From contig NZ_PBSH01000007.1 in NCBI RefSeq assembly GCF_002726155.1, positions 1-64,000 on the forward strand: a stretch of DNA of 64,000 nt, written 5' to 3'. Shown here piece by piece: positions 53,307-61,638 of the stretch. The notes beneath the pieces were generated by a model. It ran no database searches, had not been told where the DNA came from, and was given only the letters and a program-made list of their open reading frames with translations. Origin of the DNA: Alcanivorax sp. GTDB lineage: Bacteria; Pseudomonadota; Gammaproteobacteria; Pseudomonadales; Alcanivoracaceae. Position 1 is the first letter of the stretch. Each line of letters opens with the position of its first letter. A program made the position numbers and the translations under genes.

Positions 53307-56055
53307 GCGCCGCACTCCTGTAGTGGTAGAGCCGGCCTTCCCTGCCGGCCGGTTTCAGTGTTTTTCCCTGATGAGACAATGTGCAGCCCCCGGCATTGCC
53401 CAGTGAAAACGCCAGCGACGTCAGGGCCTCCAGGGAGAAACGCAGGTTTCGCCCGTCGCGGGAAAAGGCCGTCAGGCGGCCATTCGCCTGCTGCAAATAC
53501 GGCACCCGGCTGTCCTTGTCGCTGGATGCCTGGCCTCGCCAGTAGGCATTAGCGCCGCTCAAATGCACATAGCGCCTGGGCTTGTCTTCACGGTAGCCGG
53601 CCACACCGCTGCTTTGTGCCAACGCCGGAAACGCCAGCCCGTCCGGCAGCCGTAACGTACGTAGCTGGCCGTTGCCCTGAATCCACCATTCGTCACCACG
53701 GCGGCCAATCACCATATCGTTGAAATCCAGCACCTTGCGACTGTAGTCCGACGCAAACAGCGGAAAATACGGCTGCTCACTGGCCCATTGATACACCCGT
53801 CGCAGGGACTCCAGTGATGCATTCTTGCTGGCGATATAGGTGTGGTAGTAAATATCCACCGGTTTAAAACGATAGGGCGTTTCGGTCAGTTTGAAAGTTT
53901 CAATAACCCGCTCAAACCCATAGAACGGCCCGGTCCAGTTATTGGTGTAGATGTTTTCATTCTGGTTGGGCGCGTAGACCTGGTATTCATCCCCTTTCGG
54001 GATACCAATGCCCTTCACCAGCGTCCAGGTGGGCTGGCTGTTGGTGATGGTCGTATCGCTGCCGTTCATGTTCAACAGCCCACCTTCACGGGCCGCTTTC
54101 AGCGCTTCCGGTGTGGGAATAGTGTCACCGCTCCACAGCACCATGCGGGTTTTCTTTCCCGGCGGTAACAGCTCGCGCTCGATATAATTTGCCGACCCGA
54201 CGACTTCACGCACCGGGTCCATGCGGTAGTCCGGCAGCGGTAGCCGCAGCTGCCCTTCCGGCCCGTACAGCTCCCCGGGGTTTGCCTGGGCGTCGTACCA
54301 GAAGAAGGGATGCGAGTAGGTATGCGTTGCCGCTTCCACATGGGGCAGGGCAAACATGGCGCGGGCAATACGCTGCAGTTCGGGGGCCATTTTCGGGTAC
54401 AACCCTTCGCTGGACACTTCCCCTTCAATCACGGAAATGGTGGTGGGAATATCAAATTTCTCGAGAATTTCATCCAGCAGCACCAAGGCATCCGCCTGCC
54501 CGCGGTACCCTTCCACTTCTGCCAGGCTGGGGAAACCATCGCCGTCCATGTGCGCAAACAACAGTCGCCGCCCGTTTTCGGTGGTCACGTCCGGAATAGG
54601 CATCTCGGGCAATTGCAGCGCTTCGCGGGTAAAGCTGAGCGGGTTCAACACCCAGCGATCCATGCCGTCGCCCTGCACGCCAGGCAAAATAGAACGAATC
54701 AGAAAGGGCTGGAAGGCATAACCGCCCCAGGGGGTTGTCGCTGCGGGGGTAAACGTCTGGTTCTCGCTGCGTAATTTTAGCCAGGGGGTGGCGTTGTCGT
54801 TATCCACCGGCGCAGACAGCTCCAGCAGTTTCGGCAACGGGATTTCAAAGCCCATATCCGGGTGCTGAGAGATAATCTGTGGCGGGCTTGCTGGCGTGTT
54901 ACGCGACTCAAAACCGAAATCCCGGGCATGGGGACCCTGTGGGTCAATGGCAGGATAACCCAACATAAGGATAGGCACACCAGCCTCTTTCTGTTGCGCC
55001 AGCCAATCTTCAAAGCCATCACTGGCGACTTCCGAATCTTCCAGCCAGATAACAATACCCGCATAACGGCCGGCCAGCGTGCCCGCCGGCATGGGCGCAT
55101 CCACGGCCCGAATATCCGGCACCAGCCCCTGAAACTGCAGGGGCATCAGCCCGTAACGCACCGCATCGGTCAATTCCCAGGTGCGCTCCTCGCTGCCGCC
55201 GTACACCAGCAGCACCTCGCGGGGCAGAATTTCCAACTCCCCCACACCCATCATATCCAGCGCCGGGTTGGTGACCCAGGGGATGACGTTGTGTTGGGCA
55301 ATGTCGCTGGCGATCTTGCGCGCCTGATCACGGGACGCAGGTGGCGCATAATCAATGGCGATAGTGCTGACGCCATAACGCTCGCGGACCTGCTCAAACT
55401 GGCCCAGCAGCCAGGCCCTGTCTTCCTCCGGTACAGCAGTAAACTGGTCCTTGTCCGGCAACCACCGCTGGTAGAGGGACTCGGCCGCCACCGCATCCAC
55501 CCGGGCCTGCACCAGCGGCATCAGTTCGAAACCACGGTTAAAAATGAAACCCGCCTGGGGATGGCGCTCGGCGATGGCATTAATCAGCGTCGCCAGCCCC
55601 TGTCGCTGACGTTCACGCTCGGCCTCGTCTTTGGCAACCAGCTGGTAACTGTCCAGGGTATCGAGGAAAAAGCCACGGTAGCCTTGGGCCCAGAGCGGTT
55701 CGATCACGGCATCGATAAAGTAACGGCGTAGCGCCGGAGAAGATTGATCCAGAATGAACGAGCCCCAATCCGGGTTCTCGCCCAGCAACCAGGCTTTGTC
55801 CAGCCCGGCAAAGTAATGCCGTTGGGCCAGCACCTCCCCCAGGCTCACATAGGCATAGAAGTTATCGTCCTGATACGCCTGCGGCACACTGTCCGCCTGG
55901 TCCGGCTCCACCACAGGAAAGTCATACGCGGCCAATGAAGGCCATGGGATATCCGGGCCGTAATAAAAAGCCGCCGTTTTGGAATCAGCCCCGCTCTCTG
56001 CCGCGCTGGCGGCAACAGCAATCAAGCAGCAAAACGAGAAAATAACGTAGCGAAT
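53269..56055 (-). CDS. pelA: Pel periplasmic hydrolase/deacetylase PelA
   Basis: Deacetylates and cleaves Pel during export. About 928 aa: a GH114-like hydrolase domain (residues about 25-260 of the TTG form, with FLDTLDSY and AAESLYQRW), a linker domain, then a CE4-like deacetylase with HMDGDGF (Asp494, Asp496) and THTYSHPF (His568, His572), the metal-binding set known in Pseudomonas PelA. The start is odd. The only conventional in-frame start, TTG 56025, would cut away most of the signal peptide. An ATT at 56055, with AGGGGA six bases upstream and an in-frame stop just before, restores an Arg-containing n-region and a hydrophobic core. AUU initiation is proposed. Confidence 0.93.
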   Translation of the reverse strand: MRYVIFSFCCLIAVAASAAESGADSKTAAFYYGPDIPWPSLAAYDFPVVEPDQADSVPQAYQDDNFYAYVSLGEVLAQRHYFAGLDKAWLLGENPDWGSFILDQSSPALRRYFIDAVIEPLWAQGYRGFFLDTLDSYQLVAKDEAERERQRQGLATLINAIAERHPQAGFIFNRGFELMPLVQARVDAVAAESLYQRWLPDKDQFTAVPEEDRAWLLGQFEQVRERYGVSTIAIDYAPPASRDQARKIASDIAQHNVIPWVTNPALDMMGVGELEILPREVLLVYGGSEERTWELTDAVRYGLMPLQFQGLVPDIRAVDAPMPAGTLAGRYAGIVIWLEDSEVASDGFEDWLAQQKEAGVPILMLGYPAIDPQGPHARDFGFESRNTPASPPQIISQHPDMGFEIPLPKLLELSAPVDNDNATPWLKLRSENQTFTPAATTPWGGYAFQPFLIRSILPGVQGDGMDRWVLNPLSFTREALQLPEMPIPDVTTENGRRLLFAHMDGDGFPSLAEVEGYRGQADALVLLDEILEKFDIPTTISVIEGEVSSEGLYPKMAPELQRIARAMFALPHVEAATHTYSHPFFWYDAQANPGELYGPEGQLRLPLPDYRMDPVREVVGSANYIERELLPPGKKTRMVLWSGDTIPTPEALKAAREGGLLNMNGSDTTITNSQPTWTLVKGIGIPKGDEYQVYAPNQNENIYTNNWTGPFYGFERVIETFKLTETPYRFKPVDIYYHTYIASKNASLESLRRVYQWASEQPYFPLFASDYSRKVLDFNDMVIGRRGDEWWIQGNGQLRTLRLPDGLAFPALAQSSGVAGYREDKPRRYVHLSGANAYWRGQASSDKDSRVPYLQQANGRLTAFSRDGRNLRFSLEALTSLAFSLGNAGGCTLSHQGKTLKPAGREGRLYHYRSAARELNELRLQCPH

Positions 56056-56162
56056 GGATTATCCCCTGAGCACAAAATACGAACACTATTTCAGTGTAAC
56101 GGAATTGCCATCAAGGCAAAGTGAAATATGGTAACTGGAACAGTGGCGGGATAAATAAAAAC

Positions 56163-56183
56163 GCAGGGGCCCCTGCATTTTTT
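56163..56183. terminator. Bidirectional terminator between the HNH gene and pelA
   Basis: The palindrome GCAGGGGCCCCTGC (56163-56176) is followed by T residues on the plus strand and preceded by AATAAAAAC, which gives a T tract on the minus strand. It should end the HNH message and insulate the pel operon. The 56056-56162 stretch presumably holds the pelA promoter; it includes a TTGCC/GGCAA inverted repeat. Confidence 0.8.
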
Positions 56184-56193
56184 ACATTCTGTT

Positions 56194-56754
56194 TTATAAC
56201 AACCGGCTTTCTTTACCAAACTGACTGCGCAGAAACTCCATTTGATCACCGCGGATACGGTGGCTGTTAATCAGTGCCAGGTATTCCGCCATATTCGGCA
56301 CATAGGGCAATGCCAGTAATTCCATGTCGATTTCGTCAAGCCGATGACTGCCCTTGCGCTGGTTACAACGCCGACAAGCTGATACCACATTCAGCCAGCG
56401 ATCCCTGCCCCCCCGCGAAGTGGGCACGATATGATCACGGGTGAGCACGTTTTCTGGAAACGGTTTGCCACAATACAGGCACAGATGCTGGTCGCGACGG
56501 AACAAGGCCCGGTTGGTCAACGGCGGTGCCGGGCGTCTGTGGTTATGGGTCACGCCATCGCAGGCAATGATCGAATGCAGCGACAGGCTGGAGCGAGTGC
56601 CGGTAAGGCGGCTGGTACCGCCGTGCAGCCGGTAGATCACATCCCCCAGCGTCCAGGTCACCAACCCACGCGCATAGAGGGTGGCGGCCATTTGCCAGTC
56701 GAGCCACTCGACCGGTGTACCGGCTTTATCCAGACGCAGAATCCGTTCACTCAT
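56194..56754 (-). CDS. HNH endonuclease
   Basis: A 186-aa protein with a C-terminal HNH nuclease fold stabilised by two CxxC zinc knuckles (CLYCGKPF and CRRCNQRKG). The catalytic DHIVPTSRGG gives the first His, and DRWLNVVSACRRCN gives the Asn and last motif. The N-terminal 80 residues (WLDWQMAATLYARGLVTWTLG) are of a type common in free-standing chromosomal HNH proteins of gammaproteobacteria. ATG 56754 has GAGG six bases upstream. No mobile element or methylase partner is seen. Confidence 0.9.
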   Translation of the reverse strand: MSERILRLDKAGTPVEWLDWQMAATLYARGLVTWTLGDVIYRLHGGTSRLTGTRSSLSLHSIIACDGVTHNHRRPAPPLTNRALFRRDQHLCLYCGKPFPENVLTRDHIVPTSRGGRDRWLNVVSACRRCNQRKGSHRLDEIDMELLALPYVPNMAEYLALINSHRIRGDQMEFLRSQFGKESRLL

Positions 56755-56954
56755 GGGCAACCTCAGCAATGTGATCAGGCATGGCTGTGTCAGATATAAA
56801 CGTAAAGTAGTGACGATTCTGCGACACCAGGGTCGGCGGAAAGGGACAGGGACAGGGAGAGGCAGAGGTACCGTCCAGCGTGTACCGGCGGAGGGAAGTG
56901 AATGGCCTGTGGCTAAGCATGAACACGATGGCAGCGCCTTTACCCGGTTATCTC

Positions 56955-56982
56955 TGATTAACCTGCCACGACAGGCTAATCA
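56955..56982. other. Inverted repeat in the HNH-DUF3047 gap
   Basis: TGATTAACCTG (56955-56965) and CAGGCTAATCA (56972-56982) pair with one mismatch over a 6-nt loop. No T tract follows. It is the only structured feature in the gene-free 56755-57076 stretch, apart from a short GCGGT/ACCGC hairpin near the DUF3047 stop. Confidence 0.45.
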
Positions 56983-57076
56983 CAGACACCGGATTGAATA
57001 AATAATAAACAGCTCGCGGTGATGACCGCAACTTTCTTTATCTCTCTTTATCCCTCGCGCATCCGTTTATTCATTT

Positions 57077-57721
57077 TCATTCATCCGACTCAGCAGCACG
57101 GAACACCGGCAACCGGTAACAGCTCATCACCCGGGTGCCGGTATTATCGCCATCCGTCATGATGGCTACCGCGTCCACGCTCTCCACCTCCATGTCATGG
57201 AAACGCTTAAAATCCGCCTTCACATTGCGAGAGAAACGGTGCCAGGGGCCGGCACCACCCGGCCCCTGCACCACGACCATCTCTGCCTGGCTGGCAAACG
57301 GGTTGGGCCAATGGACACCAGGCTCAGCGTCACGGGACCAGACGTAGTTGATGGCGCGCGTCTGCCAGGGCAACCAGCCCTTTTTCACCACGTACACGCG
57401 AGCCTGAAAGTCATCCCCCGCCTTGCTTTGCTCCAACGTGTCAGGCCAGGACGGTACTGTCTGTGCCTGCCATTGCCACGTGAGCCAGGGCGTCTGATTG
57501 AGATCCACCTGTTGCTCCTGCACCAAGCCCGACGCTGTCCCCTGCGCAAGAGCTTGCCAGCAACCATTCACTTGCCGGTACTCCGTATGCCCCGCGAATT
57601 CCACTTCCCGCCAACCCTGCGGCACATCCGAAACCGCCAGAACAGGCATTAGGGCCAAAGACAGCGCCACCCAGCGTGGTATACATTGGACTTGCCGGTC
57701 ACAAACAAACCTCGTTTTCAT
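57077..57721 (-). CDS. DUF3047 family protein
   Basis: A 214-aa exported protein with an N-terminal signal (VALSLALMPVLAVS) and a beta-rich DUF3047 domain: LTWQWQAQTVPSWPDTLEQSKAGDDFQARVYVV, then AINYVWSRD and a final VDAVAIMTDGDNTGTRVMSCY. Function unknown. A strong AGGAGGT lies before the ATG. Its upstream region is occupied by a MITE, 25 bp from the start codon. Confidence 0.87.
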   Translation of the reverse strand: MKTRFVCDRQVQCIPRWVALSLALMPVLAVSDVPQGWREVEFAGHTEYRQVNGCWQALAQGTASGLVQEQQVDLNQTPWLTWQWQAQTVPSWPDTLEQSKAGDDFQARVYVVKKGWLPWQTRAINYVWSRDAEPGVHWPNPFASQAEMVVVQGPGGAGPWHRFSRNVKADFKRFHDMEVESVDAVAIMTDGDNTGTRVMSCYRLPVFRAAESDE

Positions 57722-57745
57722 GGGCCGACCTCCTAAAATACGCCG

Positions 57746-57951
57746 AGGAGCCTCTGAAAAACTCCTTACATGCTCAGTCTTTCAGGCTGGTTCGCAATCT
57801 AGGCGCACTTTTGAAGGCATGCTGGTTGCCTGTCGAAAGAGTGCAACAACGAGTGCGGGCCAGCCTGGAAGACCCGAAGGGCGTGACCTGAAGCGCACAT
57901 CTGCACGCTTCAGGCCACGCTGAGCACGCAAGGAGTTTTCCAGAGGCTCCT
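57746..57951. mobile_element. MITE-like element with 32-bp terminal inverted repeats
   Basis: The left end (57746-57777, beginning AGGAGCCTCTGAAAAACTCC) and right end (57920-57951, ending CAGAGGCTCCT) match in reverse complement over 32 bp with a few mismatches. The 206-bp element has no transposase; internal sequence is non-coding. No clear target duplication is visible. The ends look like those of a full-length insertion sequence that must be elsewhere in the genome. It fills the divergent promoter region between DUF3047 and the GMC dehydrogenase. Confidence 0.8.
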
Positions 57952-57982
57952 TTTACTGTGCCATTAGCCGAAGGCAGACACC

Positions 57983-59578
57983 ATGCAGTTTGATTACATC
58001 ATAGTCGGCGCCGGTTCTGCCGGCTGCGTACTCGCCAACCGTCTTTCCGAAAATCCGAATAATCGCGTGTGCCTGCTCGAAGCCGGCCCCGCCGATAACA
58101 GCCTTTTCATTCGGATACCTGCGGGCATCATTTTGATGATGCGCTCCAACGCGCGAAACTGGCGCTATTACACCGTACCGCAGAAGGCCCTCAATAACCG
58201 CCAACTCTATATTCCCCGCGGAAAAACCCTGGGTGGCTCCTCCGCCGTTAATGCCATGTGCTACACGCGAGGTCACAAATGGGACTATGACCAGTGGGCG
58301 GAACTGGGCAATAAAGGCTGGGGCTTCGATGATGTCCTGCCTGTTTTCAAACGCTCCGAGCATTATGAAGCCGGTGAAAGCACTTACCACGGTACCGGCG
58401 GCAAGCTAAACATCGCCGACCTGCGCTACACACATCCGGTAAGCAACGCCTTTATCAAAGCCGGCGTGGAAGCCGGCCACCCCGCCACCGACGACTTCAA
58501 TAATGATGTCCAGGAAGGCGTGGGCATGTACAAGGTCAACCAGAAGGATGGTGAGCGCTGCGGGGTATCCAAAGCCTACTTGCACCCGGTAATGGACCGC
58601 CCCAACCTGACCATCATGACAAATGCGCTGGTCAATCGCGTCCTGTTCGAAGGCAAGCGAGCCATTGGTGTGGAAGTGGAACACAACGGGCAGATTCGCA
58701 CCTTGAAAGCGGACAATGAAGTCATCCTGTCCGGCGGCGCCATCAATTCGCCACAAGTACTGAAGTTGTCCGGGGTGGGCCCGGCTGCCGAGCTGGCCGA
58801 GCACAACATCCCGCTGGTTCATGAGCTACCCGGTGTCGGCGAAAACCTGCAGGACCACCCAGACGCACTGGTTGTACATAAAAGCCTGCGCAAGGACACC
58901 TTGAGCCTGGCGCCCGGCGCACTGCTCACCACCGGCCTGAAAGGCATCTTTAATTTCTTCTACCGCCGTAACGGCCAGCTCACCTCCAATGTGGCGGAAG
59001 CTGGCGGCTTTATTAAATCCCGCCCGGAAGAAACGATCCCGGACCTGCAGCTGCACCTGACCGCGGCCAAGCTGGACAATCACGGCCTCAATACCTTGTT
59101 CAGCATGGGCTACGGCTACTCCGCCCACGTCTGCATCCTGCGGCCAAAAAGCCGCGGCAGCATCACCTTGCGTGATGCCAACCCGCGATCGCCGGCATTG
59201 ATCGACCCGCGCTTTCTGGAACACCCGGATGACATGGAAGGGATGGTGCGCGGCGTAAAGGCCGTTCGCAAAATCCTGGCGCAACAGGCGCTCGACGATT
59301 GGCGTGGCGATGAAATCTTCCCGGGCAAGGACGCACAAAGCGATGAAGAAATTCGCGAGTTCCTGCGCCAGAAGTGCGACAACATCTACCACCCCGTGGG
59401 CACCTGCAAAATGGGCAGTGATGATATGGCGGTGGTAGACGCGGAACTGCGCGTACACGGCCTGGAAGGCCTGCGCGTAGTAGATGCTTCCATCATGCCA
59501 ACACTGATTGGCGGTAACACCAATGCCCCGACCGTGATGATTGCCGAAAAAGCGGCTGACGCCATTCTCGGCAAGTAA
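57983..59578 (+). CDS. GMC oxidoreductase (AlkJ/BetA-like alcohol dehydrogenase)
   Basis: A 531-aa FAD enzyme that oxidises alcohols and passes electrons to the respiratory chain, typical of alkane degraders (AlkJ) or choline users (BetA). The FAD-binding motif is [14 protein letters not shown] (8-21), GMC signature 1 is [19 protein letters not shown] and signature 2 is [15 protein letters not shown]. The active-site His lies in [12 protein letters not shown] near the C-terminus and [16 protein letters not shown] closes the FAD site. No betB or betI neighbour is present, which favours a general or medium-chain alcohol substrate. Its 5' region lies within 31 bp of the MITE. Confidence 0.92.
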   Translation: MQFDYIIVGAGSAGCVLANRLSENPNNRVCLLEAGPADNSLFIRIPAGIILMMRSNARNWRYYTVPQKALNNRQLYIPRGKTLGGSSAVNAMCYTRGHKWDYDQWAELGNKGWGFDDVLPVFKRSEHYEAGESTYHGTGGKLNIADLRYTHPVSNAFIKAGVEAGHPATDDFNNDVQEGVGMYKVNQKDGERCGVSKAYLHPVMDRPNLTIMTNALVNRVLFEGKRAIGVEVEHNGQIRTLKADNEVILSGGAINSPQVLKLSGVGPAAELAEHNIPLVHELPGVGENLQDHPDALVVHKSLRKDTLSLAPGALLTTGLKGIFNFFYRRNGQLTSNVAEAGGFIKSRPEETIPDLQLHLTAAKLDNHGLNTLFSMGYGYSAHVCILRPKSRGSITLRDANPRSPALIDPRFLEHPDDMEGMVRGVKAVRKILAQQALDDWRGDEIFPGKDAQSDEEIREFLRQKCDNIYHPVGTCKMGSDDMAVVDAELRVHGLEGLRVVDASIMPTLIGGNTNAPTVMIAEKAADAILGK

Positions 59579-59650
59579 CAAAGCAGCATCGCTGGCTGAG
59601 GCCCCGGGGACGGGACGCCACACGGCAACCGCCCCGTCTGCGAACAATGG

Positions 59651-59681
59651 GTAGGAGCTCCCTTCCAGGGGACTCCTACAG
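59651..59681. repeat. Copy of the wzb-wzc gap repeat
   Basis: GTAGGAGCTCCCTTCCAGGG plus two further bases (59651-59672) is identical to 24719-24740. It continues into CTCCTACA, so this copy closes on itself as a short hairpin. It lies about 70 bp past the GMC gene stop and may act as its terminator. Confidence 0.75.
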
Positions 59682-59839
59682 CGGCTTCGTAGAAAACCCG
59701 AAAGCTGGAGCACGCTTCCAGCCTTTACTATCTATCATGTTGTAGCTCGCAACTCGTCGCTTGTTTCACCCTACTGTCATATTTTTTTTACACACTGCCC
59801 CCCTTCTGGTGATTGCGTGATATCCGTTTGGGGGGATGT

Positions 59840-61486
59840 ATGGTCGATGCAGTTTCATCACCGCGTGCACAATTGGTCGAGTTGTTGTGGCAGCTTAAAC
59901 AGAATTTTGATCAGGAAAATGACAGCAATCTGCGATTTGTTCATTTCAACACGCTGCTGAACGACCCGGTCTACCGAGCGGAAATCATTACTCGCGCTAT
60001 TCAAAGTGACAACCGAAAAATCCGGGCGCTGGGGCTGAAGCTGCAGGAAGCCAACCGGGACGGCGTATTGCTCCACAAGCGCCCTTCCGCCAACCTGCCG
60101 ACCACACTGACTAACCCGGATATCGCGGAAACCCTGGGCAGCCGACACACCACCACCAGCAAACCGTCAGGCATGTATGCCTGGTTGGCCCTTGCCCTCG
60201 TGGTGCTGTGCATAACGGGGTACTTCGCCTATAACCCGGTACGGCAAATGATCGCCGGACAGCAAACCATAAAAGGCTCCCTGTTCGGGCAAAACACCTG
60301 GCACGCCGGCACGACCTGGGTACTGGATGGCATTGTCTATGTGGAAGCAGGCGGCAGTCTGACCATCGAACCGGGCACACGCATTGAAGGCAAACCCGGT
60401 TCCGCCCTGGTGATTACCCGGGACGCCACCCTGTTTTCCCGTGGCCAGGAAAACGCCCCCATCGTATTCACCAGCACCCAGCCCGAAGGCACCCGCACTG
60501 CCGGTGACTGGGGCGGTGTGGTCATGCTAGGCAGCGCGCCGGTGAACGTGGCCAATGCGCATATTGAAGGCATTCCCGACGGCGATACCCGGGGAGCCTT
60601 TGGCGGCAGCGATGCGGACAGTTCCTGCGGCGTGATGGAATACACTCGCGTGGAGTTCGCCGGCTTCGAGGTTTACGCCAACAATGAACTCAATGGCCTG
60701 ACCCTGGGCGGCTGTGGCAGCAGCACCATTGTTCGCAATGTGCAGGTCCATCGCGCGCTGGACGATGGTATCGAAGTGTTTGGTGGCACCGTGGATCTCA
60801 AGCACATCATTATTACCGGTGCTGCGGATGATTCACTGGACTGGGATATGGGCTGGCGTGGCCGGGTACAGTTTCTGGTGGCGCAGCAGCATGCCAATGT
60901 GGGTGACAATGCCTTTGAAGGCGATAACCTCAAGGCTAATCCGGATGCCACGCCCATTTCCGCGCCGGTTATGTATAACGTGACCCTGATCAGCCCGCGC
61001 AGCCATGAAAAATACCACCGTGCGATGACCCTCAAAGTGGGCTCCGGCGGGCATTTCAACAACATGATTATTGACGGCTTCTCCGGGGAAACCATCGACC
61101 TGAAAGGCGGCGAGACCGTGCGCCGGATTCAGGAAGGCGAGCTCACGTTCAACAGCATGATGGTTCATAAGGTCGGCAACCGGGGCCTGACGTTCTTCGA
61201 CGCAGAAAGCATGGACAATGATGACGACAACGGTTTTGACGAGCGTCGTTACTTCCAGAGCCGTACCGTGGGTGCGCAGTTTGGCACCGACCCGCTGCTG
61301 ACTCGCGATGCCACCAGCACGTCCCACCCGGATTTTGCCCCCACCTCACGCTCGCCTGCGCGCAATGGCGCCACGGCGATTCCGCAGGGAGAGTTCTGGG
61401 ATGAAGCAGCGGATTATCTCGGTGCCATGCGCCCGGGCAGCGCGCAAACGTGGGCAGATAACTGGACGGCGTTCCCGTTGAATTAA
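59840..61486 (+). CDS. Membrane-anchored beta-helix protein of unknown function
   Basis: About 548 aa. Residues 1-110 are a cytoplasmic helical domain (AQLVELLWQLKQNFDQENDSNLRFVHFN). One membrane helix follows (MYAWLALALVVLCITGYFAY), then about 390 residues of periplasmic parallel beta-helix repeats, starting VEAGGSLTIEPGTRIEG and including FTSTQPEGTRTAGDWGG. It has no visible catalytic motif. Similar beta-helix modules are common in surface proteins. The topology, with an inside domain, one helix and an outside beta-helix, suggests linkage of an envelope polysaccharide or peptidoglycan to a cytoplasmic partner. ATG 59840 has GGGGGGA before it; GTG 59813 is less likely. Confidence 0.75.
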   Translation: MVDAVSSPRAQLVELLWQLKQNFDQENDSNLRFVHFNTLLNDPVYRAEIITRAIQSDNRKIRALGLKLQEANRDGVLLHKRPSANLPTTLTNPDIAETLGSRHTTTSKPSGMYAWLALALVVLCITGYFAYNPVRQMIAGQQTIKGSLFGQNTWHAGTTWVLDGIVYVEAGGSLTIEPGTRIEGKPGSALVITRDATLFSRGQENAPIVFTSTQPEGTRTAGDWGGVVMLGSAPVNVANAHIEGIPDGDTRGAFGGSDADSSCGVMEYTRVEFAGFEVYANNELNGLTLGGCGSSTIVRNVQVHRALDDGIEVFGGTVDLKHIIITGAADDSLDWDMGWRGRVQFLVAQQHANVGDNAFEGDNLKANPDATPISAPVMYNVTLISPRSHEKYHRAMTLKVGSGGHFNNMIIDGFSGETIDLKGGETVRRIQEGELTFNSMMVHKVGNRGLTFFDAESMDNDDDNGFDERRYFQSRTVGAQFGTDPLLTRDATSTSHPDFAPTSRSPARNGATAIPQGEFWDEAADYLGAMRPGSAQTWADNWTAFPLN

Positions 61487-61501
61487 TGTATCGAGGGCTG
61501 A

Positions 61502-61536
61502 ATGTCGGCTTACGGCTACGCCTAAGCCGACCTGCG
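61502..61536. repeat. Palindromic repeat copy
   Basis: A single copy (ATGTCGGCTTACGGC...TAAGCCGACCTGCG) 15 bp past the beta-helix protein stop, between two convergent genes. Confidence 0.88.
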
Positions 61537-61589
61537 GGACTGTCCGCGATACATCAGTCGAAAGTTCAAAGTGAAAAGTTGAAAAGGAA

Positions 61590-61615
61590 AACCGGGGGAG
61601 CTTTTCCGGCTCCCC
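61590..61615 (-). terminator. Terminator of the adenylate cyclase gene
   Basis: GGGGAGC (61595-61601) pairs with GCTCCCC (61609-61615). On the minus strand it is followed by GGTTTTCCTTTTC. It lies just downstream of the cyclase stop. Confidence 0.75.
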
Positions 61616-61638
61616 TGTCTGAGCTTGTAGCTTGTAGC

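Noticed and set aside
56056..56162. Sigma54-like element (TGGCA...TTACA) upstream of pelA
   Set aside because: The -12 GC is AC here, and pel promoters studied elsewhere do not use sigma54; the match is too weak.
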